Positions 29,220 to 35,023 of a stretch of DNA of 35,023 nucleotides are shown here, one piece after another. Where the stretch lies: positions 1 to 35,023 of the forward strand of contig JADLHT010000023.1 of the NCBI GenBank assembly GCA_020848695.1. The letters are read 5' to 3'. Positions within the stretch are counted from its first letter, which is position 1; each line of letters begins with the position of its first letter. This stretch comes from Saprospiraceae bacterium. GTDB lineage: Bacteria; Bacteroidota; Bacteroidia; Chitinophagales; Saprospiraceae. The position numbers and the translations under genes are program-made. Under the pieces are notes generated by a model. It did no database searches. It had not been told where the DNA came from and was given only the letters and a program-made list of their open reading frames with translations.

Positions 29220-29687
29220 TTATGATTTAAAATGTGCAAAAGCCCGGTTCGATTCTGCCATTTTATGTGTATCTTCCTTTTTCTTTACTGCTGCACCTTC
29301 TCCTTTAGCAGCAGCAATTACTTCGTTAGCTAATTTATCTGCCATACCTCTTCCTGCACGCAATCTTGAGTATTTGATCAACCATTTTATTCCCAAAGAA
29401 ATTTTTCGAGAAGGTCTCAACTCCATTGGAATCTGGAAAGTTGCACCTCCAATCCTTTTTGGCTTAACCTCAACATGTGGAGTAACATTAGCCAATGCTT
29501 TCTGCCAAAGCTCATGGGGATTATCGCTTGTTTTATTAGCTACGATATCCATAGCGTCATAGAATATCCCTGTCGCAGTACTCTTCTTTCCCTGCCAAAG
29601 CAAGTTGTTGATAAATTGAGTTACCATAACATCACCGAATCTTGGATCCGGTTCTAATAATCTTTTCTTTGGCTTATGCTTCCTCAT
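29220..29687 (-). CDS. rpsG: Small ribosomal subunit protein uS7
   Basis: 155 residues, nucleates the 30S head and contacts E-site tRNA. Recognised by LLEPDPRFGDVMVTQFINNL, LWQKALANVTPHVEVKPKRI, GGATFQIPMELRPSRKISLG and KKKEDTHKMAESNRAFAHF. Between rpsL and fusA, as in the str operon. Confidence 0.97.
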   Translation of the reverse strand: MRKHKPKKRLLEPDPRFGDVMVTQFINNLLWQGKKSTATGIFYDAMDIVANKTSDNPHELWQKALANVTPHVEVKPKRIGGATFQIPMELRPSRKISLGIKWLIKYSRLRAGRGMADKLANEVIAAAKGEGAAVKKKEDTHKMAESNRAFAHFKS

Positions 29688-29711
29688 CGAAGTTTATGAT
29701 CTGTTAATTAT

Positions 29712-30086
29712 TTACTTTTTAGGTCTTTTGGTTCCGTATAATGAACGTGATTGTTTTCTATTGTTAACCCCTGCGGTGTCTAATGCCCCTCTGACTATCG
29801 TATATCTTACTCCAGGAAGATCTTTTACTCTACCGCCACTTACCAATACGATGGAGTGTTCTTGAAGATTATGTCCTTCCCCAGGAATATAACAAATTAC
29901 CTCAGTCCCATTTGTCAACCTCACTTTTGCAACTTTTCGAAGCGCTGAGTTGGGTTTTTTAGGTGTAGTTGTGTACACTCTTGTGCAAACCCCTCTTTTT
30001 TGAGGATTGGATTGAAGAGCACGGGATTTACTCTTGTATTCTACAGTTTCCCGTCCTTTTCTTATCAATTGGTTGATAGTAGGCAT
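29712..30086 (-). CDS. rpsL: Small ribosomal subunit protein uS12
   Basis: 124 residues, decoding-centre protein and first gene of the whole cluster. Recognised by [60 protein letters not shown] and [19 protein letters not shown]. The streptomycin-linked KKPNSA segment and the Asp of GGRVKDLPG (methylthiolated in E. coli) are wild type. The residue after VRY is Thr (codon ACG), where the E. coli and Bacteroides sequences I recall have His. Confidence 0.97.
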   Translation of the reverse strand: MPTINQLIRKGRETVEYKSKSRALQSNPQKRGVCTRVYTTTPKKPNSALRKVAKVRLTNGTEVICYIPGEGHNLQEHSIVLVSGGRVKDLPGVRYTIVRGALDTAGVNNRKQSRSLYGTKRPKK

Positions 30087-30142
30087 ATGTTTTTTCTAAC
30101 TAAAAATTTCTATTAAATAACTTATTTGCTTAAAAATCAATG

Positions 30143-30169
30143 CTTTATGGACATACCTATCCTATAAAG
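30143..30169 (-). promoter_or_regulatory. 5' hairpin in the rpsL leader
   Basis: On the minus strand CTTTAT-A-GGA, an 8-base loop, TCC-ATAAAG forms a 9-bp stem with one bulged A. It lies at the very 5' end of the predicted transcript (start near 30168-30171), about 55 bases before the rpsL ATG. It may stabilise the message or be a target for autoregulation. The loop contains an ATG that opens a five-codon frame (MSIKH). Confidence 0.4.
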
Positions 30170-30174
30170 AGTCG

Positions 30175-30205
30175 CAAAGATATTACTTTTACTAAAATCT
30201 GCAAA
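30175..30205 (-). promoter_or_regulatory. Promoter of the ribosomal protein cluster
   Basis: The -7 element TATCTTTG (30182-30175, minus strand) matches TAnnTTTG. The -33 element TTTG (30205-30202, inside GATTTTGCAG) sits exactly 19 bases upstream. Both elements and the spacing match the primary-sigma consensus of Bacteroidota. It would give an rpsL leader of about 80 bases. Confidence 0.8.
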
Positions 30206-30227
30206 ATCAAATTCCCTTTTTTAATCT

Positions 30228-30235
30228 TAAGTTTG
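30228..30235 (+). promoter_or_regulatory. Putative -7 promoter element of the GNAT gene
   Basis: TAAGTTTG matches TAnnTTTG on the plus strand, 25 bases before the TTG start at 30261. It lies back-to-back with the rpsL promoter. No TTTG is seen at -33. Confidence 0.45.
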
Positions 30236-30260
30236 CAGCTTAACAGTTTGTTATAAAAGC

Positions 30261-30731
30261 TTGAAATCTAACTTGAATATAAATATTGAATTTGCCGGCA
30301 TTGAAGACTCTCAAAGTCTTTTTTTATTGGTTAATGAACTCGCCTTATACGAAAAAGCAGAAAATGAAGTTTTTACTGACGCTTCAGACTTTAGGAATGG
30401 TCTTGAAACTGAACTTTTCAAAGTATTAATTGCAAAGATTGAAGGTCAAATCGTTGGAATGGCTTTATACTACCCTGTTTTTTCAACATGGAACGGAAAA
30501 ACAATGTATTTGGAGGATTTTATCGTTAAAGAAGTTCATCGGGGAAAAGGGATTGGAAAATTACTGTTTGACCGATGGATAGAAGAAAGTATAAAAGAAG
30601 GTGCTAAAATGCTTAAATGGCAGGTTCTCGACTGGAATAAACCTGCTAAGAAATTCTATGAAAAGTATTCCGCCAAATTTATCCCGGGTTGGGAAAATGG
30701 AGTTATTTATCTTTACGAAAGATCAAAATGA
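30261..30731 (+). CDS. GNAT-family N-acetyltransferase, SSAT-like
   Basis: 156 residues. Transfers an acetyl group from acetyl-CoA to an amine. The acetyl-CoA loop is seen in FIVKEVHRGKGIGKLLFDRW (R/Q-x-x-G-x-G/A). Other family parts are LVNELALYEKAENEV near the start, GMALYYPVFSTWNGKTMYLE and the C-terminal LDWNKPAKKFYEKYSAKFIP. The overall pattern resembles the spermidine/spermine and thialysine acetyltransferases, but the substrate is not proven. The start is TTG at 30261; there is no early ATG. Its TGA overlaps the ATG of the next gene (ATGA), so the two are probably co-translated. Confidence 0.85.
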   Translation: MKSNLNINIEFAGIEDSQSLFLLVNELALYEKAENEVFTDASDFRNGLETELFKVLIAKIEGQIVGMALYYPVFSTWNGKTMYLEDFIVKEVHRGKGIGKLLFDRWIEESIKEGAKMLKWQVLDWNKPAKKFYEKYSAKFIPGWENGVIYLYERSK

Positions 30732-33076
30732 TCTCCAAAAAACTTAAAGGAAGCTTAAATTGCAAATCCCAGTTTCTGGGATTTAGTTATTTATGTATTT
30801 TCCTTGTTATCTTTTTCAGAATTTATGAAGCCATTACCTTAAAATATCTTTTTGATCCACCCAAGCTATGGAAATCAGAAGCACTTGGTCTCATGCAAGA
30901 TCTTCTACTCTGCATTGGAATATGCGCAATCTTATATCCACTTTACAGATATCTTTTTGACCATAAGGAAAAAAACAAATTGTATCTATTTGAGGTATTT
31001 CTTATTTTTTTTGTAATTGCGCATATTGGAATAATAGAATACTTTTTTTATCAAATGGAACCTCTGGATGTATTTGTCTTTGGTCACCAGACGAGCGAAA
31101 TGGCGTTCTCTTTAAATACAGCCGGCTTAAGTTTTAACAGATTGTTTCTAATTCTGATAATATCGGCTTTCATTCTTAGCATCGGCTTGTATAAGTATAA
31201 GAAAAAAAAAATTGCAATACAGCATTTTGAATATTTGCACTGGGCAGGAATCATAGGGTTGATAATTTTTTTCTACCTGGATCTATATGGAAAATTTCCG
31301 GCAGCAAGAAACTTAATTAAAAACAAATCTTATTATTTCTATGCGAATATTTTAAAGGACCGTTCGAGCAGATTTTTTGAACCGGATATCAAAGAATGGG
31401 TCCCAAGATATCAGTCCGAATTTGCTGGAAAAAAATATATAGATCCCGAATTTCCCTTTTTGTATGAGTTTGACAAAACTGAAAATCTTAGTACTTACTT
31501 AAGAAGATTTGAAGGGCCTCCAAATATCGTTATCTTACTTACCGAGAGTCTTTCAGAATATTTTATCCATCCGATACGAGGAATTCAATTCATGCCATTT
31601 CTAGACAGTCTTTCGAAAAATGCATTGTACTGGCCAAATCATTTTTCATTAGGAGAACGATCATTTGCTGCCAATCCTGCCATTAATGCGGCTGTTCCAT
31701 ATGGCGATAAAGGATTTTCATTGATGGAAACTTACCCTTATCATTTTTCACTTATCAATGTTCTAAATCGCAATAATTATTATACATCCTTTTATTATGG
31801 TCAGGGTTCTTGGTTTCACAATAAGAAACATTTTTTTTTATTCAATAATATCAATCGAATAATTGATAAGAATGATTTCGATTCAGATTTTGAAAAAGTT
31901 GAAGTAGGAGAAGAAAAAAACTTCTGGGGATACAATGATATAGACTTGTTCAATCAATATCTCCGAGCAAGTGATACATTACAAAACAGGAAGCGACTTG
32001 ACATTGTATTTACAGGAACAAGTCACTCTCCATTCATTATCAAAAATCCTGAACACTACAATAACAGATTTCAGAATGATCTAAAAAATGTAACAAATCC
32101 TGAAGATCTGGAACACTTTAGCCTATATAAAAAATTCTATCTCAGCTTATACAATGTTGATGATGCTTACAGGGCATTATTTGATAGTTTGCAAAAAAGA
32201 AAGGAATACGAAAACAGCATATTTATTATTACCGGAGATCATGCAATGACCGAACTTCCGAGACTAAATGCAATTAATCCATATAAAGTCCCATTAATCA
32301 TCTATTCACCTAAACTTAAGAAAAAAGAAAAGTTTGAGGCACTATGTTCACAAAATGATATTTACAATACTCTCCTAGCGTATCTCCATAACAATTATAA
32401 AATTAAGATACCTAAATACTGTACATCACTGGGAGACAAACTGGTATTTGAAAATAAATTTGATGCAAAGGGTACTTTTGTATTTATGAATAACAACCGT
32501 CAAATCGTTGATATATACTCAGATGGTTATTACTTGTTCAATGATCGATTCTTATTCAAGGTTTATGAAAATCTTGAAATCAGAGAGATTATCGACAACG
32601 ATATCAGAGAAAAGCTCCGAAACAAATTATACTCCTTCAGAGCGGCCAGCAAAATTGCATCCAAAGAAGATAAACTAATGCCGGACAGCATTTATTTTAC
32701 TTTTATAAAAAATACGGTTCTTTTGTCAAAAGGGTTGAGCAAAACGATATATAACAAGGAGCAAGATTTTATTCTGGATTCCTGCTATCTATGTGACAAA
32801 AGTGAAATGTGGTTGGATGTTGCGTTTACGGTACTTACAGAATCTTCCAGTTTTCCAGAGCTTCAAATTCAACTTAGCGATGGAATAAACCCAAAGATAA
32901 TTTTAAAAGAATTGAAATTCCCATATGATAAATCTAACTTTCAATTCCACGAAAAAATCAAACTTCCAACTTCTTCTCAATCAGGTTCTTTATCCATAAG
33001 ATTCGTAAACCCGGGAAAGAAAAAGTATTCATTTACAGATCTAAAGTATGTATTGTATTGCGAAAAGGACCGTTAA
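30728..33076 (+). CDS. LTA-synthase-type membrane sulfatase-fold transferase
   Basis: 782 residues from ATG 30728, which overlaps the GNAT stop. Five membrane helices (about 17-38, 53-75, 85-107, 134-156, 169-187) precede an extracytoplasmic alkaline-phosphatase-fold domain. Metal-site motifs are present: E273 in VILLTESLSE, D504-H505 in IITGDHAM and H433 in FTGTSHSPF; FWGYNDIDLF (399-408) is also typical. The position of the LtaS nucleophile Thr is S312 (GERSFAANPAINA). The last ~200 residues form an extra C-terminal part I do not recognise. Known relatives move phosphoglycerol or phosphoethanolamine from lipids to glycans or lipids; Gram-negatives lack LTA, so the acceptor here is unknown. 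Confidence 0.85.
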   Translation: MISKKLKGSLNCKSQFLGFSYLCIFLVIFFRIYEAITLKYLFDPPKLWKSEALGLMQDLLLCIGICAILYPLYRYLFDHKEKNKLYLFEVFLIFFVIAHIGIIEYFFYQMEPLDVFVFGHQTSEMAFSLNTAGLSFNRLFLILIISAFILSIGLYKYKKKKIAIQHFEYLHWAGIIGLIIFFYLDLYGKFPAARNLIKNKSYYFYANILKDRSSRFFEPDIKEWVPRYQSEFAGKKYIDPEFPFLYEFDKTENLSTYLRRFEGPPNIVILLTESLSEYFIHPIRGIQFMPFLDSLSKNALYWPNHFSLGERSFAANPAINAAVPYGDKGFSLMETYPYHFSLINVLNRNNYYTSFYYGQGSWFHNKKHFFLFNNINRIIDKNDFDSDFEKVEVGEEKNFWGYNDIDLFNQYLRASDTLQNRKRLDIVFTGTSHSPFIIKNPEHYNNRFQNDLKNVTNPEDLEHFSLYKKFYLSLYNVDDAYRALFDSLQKRKEYENSIFIITGDHAMTELPRLNAINPYKVPLIIYSPKLKKKEKFEALCSQNDIYNTLLAYLHNNYKIKIPKYCTSLGDKLVFENKFDAKGTFVFMNNNRQIVDIYSDGYYLFNDRFLFKVYENLEIREIIDNDIREKLRNKLYSFRAASKIASKEDKLMPDSIYFTFIKNTVLLSKGLSKTIYNKEQDFILDSCYLCDKSEMWLDVAFTVLTESSSFPELQIQLSDGINPKIILKELKFPYDKSNFQFHEKIKLPTSSQSGSLSIRFVNPGKKKYSFTDLKYVLYCEKDR

Positions 33077-33311
33077 TCCATTTCAGAAAGCATTCTCAAG
33101 ATTGGCAGTATCAGCTAATCTTACTTCAGAAATAATGATGAAGTCAATCAAAATAACAAGAAGACTTTATCAATTTAATTTTAAAAAAATACAAAACTAA
33201 TTCATTGTCAAAATTAAAGGTGCAAATAAACTCTCTGTTCAATATAACTTAATATGCATCTTACAAATATAAATCAACTATTTAGTTCTTTACTTTAAAA
33301 TCTATACATGC

Positions 33312-33827
33312 TCAAATATTATCTTCAATCTTAGAGTTACCTAAGGTTTTATTAATCCCAGATTTCGTTAAAGCAAGTAACATTAAAATAAACCCAATGA
33401 ACATAGAAACTCCTCTTATCCAGCTTAACTGATACCATCTTTGTCCTCTCACCTGCCATTCGGAAGCAGGTACGGAAGTGTTGTTATTACAGTTTGCAAA
33501 TTCTTTGATTTCAGGAACAAAGTAGATAAAGGTGACAATTAATGCTACAGTATAAATACCTGCAGCATAAGCAATGTATTTTCGTCTTTCCTTGTTTCCC
33601 CAGTTGGTTACCAATGCTAATACAGTAAATACGAATGTAATCGGGTTAATCATTTTCCAAAATAATTCATCTTTTAAAGGGAATGGACCATTTTCTAATA
33701 TGCTTGATTCAGGAAGATATAATAACAATGCACGAAGTGGCGAAATATGTGCATATAAGACAGCTCCCACAATACCTGCCCAGCAGAAAATTGCAATAAA
33801 CATAACGAGTTGACTACTATTTTTCAT
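33312..33827 (-). CDS. Four-helix integral membrane protein, unknown function
   Basis: 171 residues with four membrane helices at about 8-27, 57-75, 82-103 and 137-155. Between helices 3 and 4 is a polar loop with VPEIKEFANCN and a conserved-looking WQVRGQRWYQLSWIRG segment. This layout is reminiscent of DUF1772/anthrone-oxygenase-like membrane proteins, but I cannot confirm that. No partner gene is close, and its strand is opposite to the LtaS-like gene. No good promoter match was found. Confidence 0.7.
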   Translation of the reverse strand: MKNSSQLVMFIAIFCWAGIVGAVLYAHISPLRALLLYLPESSILENGPFPLKDELFWKMINPITFVFTVLALVTNWGNKERRKYIAYAAGIYTVALIVTFIYFVPEIKEFANCNNNTSVPASEWQVRGQRWYQLSWIRGVSMFIGFILMLLALTKSGINKTLGNSKIEDNI

Positions 33828-34134
33828 ATCTAAATTTTTGAGGGCAAAGAAAAATGGAATAATTAATTAAAAATTGTATTTAAAGGACAATTTCAATCTT
33901 ATGCCCTTCGGTGCACTGCTTCATTTTTAATTTACTCATGCCGATAGAAAGTTAAACAGCCAAAATGTTATTACAAAATGTGATTGATAATCTTTTGTAC
34001 TCCCCCTCGACAGCTCCATAATACACTACTTTCAACCAGTAGGTTTCGTCCAACAAAGTTTACATAGTTTGCTATCCGCCCACAACAAAATCTTAGTTAA
34101 TGGTGGCAGTTTTTTTCTTTGTCACCAAGAGCTT
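33828..34134. other. Non-coding stretch without recognisable gene
   Basis: 307 bases between two minus-strand genes. I see no tRNA, convincing ORF or strong terminator. A 19-codon frame (MSKLKMKQCTEGHKIEIVL, minus strand, 33939-33880) is too short to support. The stretch 33990-34100 has a different, more mixed composition (for example CTCCCCCTCGACAGCTCC and GCTATCCGCCCACAAC) than the AT-rich flanks, suggesting an accessory segment. Confidence 0.4.
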
Positions 34135-34653
34135 TTAAAATTTAATTTTAAGTCCAAACTCTTGTTTCATTGTCAGCAAAGCTTCTGCATTTCCTTTCGC
34201 ATCGTCAACAGGATTATGAGTGTGTTCTGTCTTGCGTAAATGTTTGAATGTTTTGAATGTGTCTTTTTCTATGCCTTTGTATAAACTTCCTAAGTTTTGG
34301 GAACTAAAACCAAATGGATTTGTCCCGATGAAATGATGGAAATACCAGCAAACAAACATCCAGTCAAAACCATTATTGTCGCTAATAAAAATAGGTCTGT
34401 CTTTACAAGTCTTCTCAACCCAAGTTTTAAAGTCAGTCATAACATGTTTAGGGTCATCAAAAGAAAGTGTTTCTTCTCTTGTATGCCCAGAAACAGCTAA
34501 AGCGTCAGGAATAAATTTGTCTGAGATTGGTTTGAGTTTGCCATAAAATGTCTTGTCAAGTTGCTCGTCAACTAAAACTGCTCCGAAAGAAATCATTGAA
34601 TAATCACCAGGTATTGGTCCGTCACATTCTATGTCAACCATTATGTATGCCAT
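34135..34653 (-). CDS. DEDDh 3'-5' exonuclease domain protein
   Basis: 172 residues covering little more than one DnaQ-like exonuclease domain. ExoI is VDIECDGP (D7, E9), ExoII is DNNGFDWMF (D97, possibly D92) and ExoIII is HNPVDDAKGNAEAL (H146, D151), so the full DEDDh set is present. Such stand-alone enzymes trim DNA or RNA 3' ends; the substrate cannot be told. It is not next to any polymerase or repair gene and sits in the accessory-looking right end of the window. Start MAYIMVDIECDG puts ExoI at the N-terminus as in the family. Confidence 0.82.
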   Translation of the reverse strand: MAYIMVDIECDGPIPGDYSMISFGAVLVDEQLDKTFYGKLKPISDKFIPDALAVSGHTREETLSFDDPKHVMTDFKTWVEKTCKDRPIFISDNNGFDWMFVCWYFHHFIGTNPFGFSSQNLGSLYKGIEKDTFKTFKHLRKTEHTHNPVDDAKGNAEALLTMKQEFGLKIKF

Positions 34654-34927
34654 GTCTTTGCTTTGAAGTTTGTGGTGTCACAAAAATTGCAACTAACTCA
34701 CAGGAAAGTTAATTCTTCCATTTAAATAAATAAGTAGTACCGGATTAAGTTTTCCAGTTGAATTGCCTGTCCCGATCCATCGAGAAAGCCGTCAAGTGGA
34801 AACAGTAATAATGAGAAATTCATTAGATCAGTTTTTTGATTAATTGTGATTTGGATGGATTTTGATGGTTGTAAAGTTAGCAAATTCTTGAAGATCGATA
34901 CGCTAAAAATTCAATAATAGTAGCCGC
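34654..34927. other. Non-coding stretch with imperfect palindrome
   Basis: Nothing clearly coding. At about 34773-34788 TCCCGATCCATCGAGA is an imperfect dyad, richer in G+C than its flanks. The minus strand gives a 33-codon frame here (MNFSLLLFPLDGFLDGSG...) with no recognisable family. The segment 34738-34805 may be a dispersed intergenic repeat or the end of an old mobile element; this is inference only. Confidence 0.3.
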
Positions 34928-35023
34928 TCAAATTTCTAGAAAAAATTGGTATGAATAAATAAATAAACCAATCATTGCTAATGCTAGAATAGAACGTTTA
35001 ACAGCCAAACCTCCTTGACTTGA
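34928..35023 (-). CDS. Possible 3' end of a membrane protein gene (partial)
   Basis: A minus-strand frame enters from beyond the right edge and ends in TGA at 34930-34928. Its 31 residues include SSQGGLAVKRSILALAMIGL and a hydrophobic, membrane-like end (FIYSYQFFLEI). It is too short to identify and might not be coding. Confidence 0.25.
   Translation of the reverse strand, partial: SSQGGLAVKRSILALAMIGLFIYSYQFFLEI

Noticed and set aside
30689-30727. Longer LtaS-like start at TTG 30689
   Set aside because: It overlaps the GNAT gene by 43 bases; ATG 30728 with an ATGA overlap is the common coupled layout.
33951-35009. Similar 14-mers GTTAAACAGCCAAA (33951) and GTTTAACAGCCAAA (34996), resembling integron attC core sites
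   Set aside because: No partner core site lies at attC distance and the flanks are not complementary; both are followed by the same bases, which attC logic does not predict. Probably chance.

Overview
The window is AT-rich chromosomal DNA from a member of the Bacteroidota, possibly the Saprospirales/Chitinophagales side; the class is an inference. The signs are: TAnnTTTG-type -7 promoter elements directly upstream of several genes; mostly A/T-rich start contexts without a clear Shine-Dalgarno; a secreted protein with a type IX secretion (T9SS) C-terminal sorting domain; an OmpA protein with thrombospondin type 3 repeats; a one-cysteine L36; and the orders efp-accB-accC and rplQ-carA-eno.

Layout. 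(1) 1-5.6 kb, minus strand: efp, accB, accC, an MsbA-like ABC exporter and a T9SS cargo protein in a tight row, read from an efp promoter and meeting a plus-strand terminator at 21-64. (2) 5.6-7.7 kb: a large OmpA-family envelope protein with its own promoter. (3) 7.7-8.2 kb: no intact gene, but the decayed remains of an IS5-family transposase. (4) 8.2-11.9 kb, minus strand: carA, eno, an FtsB/DivIC-like division protein and sucD, with promoters before carA and ftsB. (5) 11.95-30.1 kb, minus strand: one uninterrupted translation cluster that joins the str, S10, spc and alpha operons: rpsL-rpsG-fusA-rpsJ-rplC-rplD-rplW-rplB-rpsS-rplV-rpsC-rplP-rpmC-rpsQ-rplN-rplX-rplE-rpsN-rpsH-rplF-rplR-rpsE-rpmD-rplO-secY-map-infA-rpmJ-rpsM-rpsK-rpsD-rpoA-rplQ. 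It starts at a textbook Bacteroidota promoter and ends at a strong intrinsic terminator. tuf and adk are absent from it. (6) 30.2-33.1 kb, plus strand: a GNAT acetyltransferase overlapping a membrane-bound LTA-synthase-type sulfatase-fold enzyme. (7) 33.3-35.0 kb: a looser, accessory-looking end with a four-helix membrane protein, a DEDDh exonuclease and non-coding stretches.

Most of the window is core housekeeping: ribosome assembly, membrane insertion (SecY), N-terminal processing (Map), transcription (RpoA), and central and fatty-acid metabolism. I saw no new defence or mobile system. The points that merit a second look are the transposase relic, the serine at the expected threonine nucleophile of the LtaS-like enzyme, the split TSP3 array with its Lys/Glu/Pro linker, the 5' hairpin of the rpsL transcript, and the hairpin between rpsJ and rplC.
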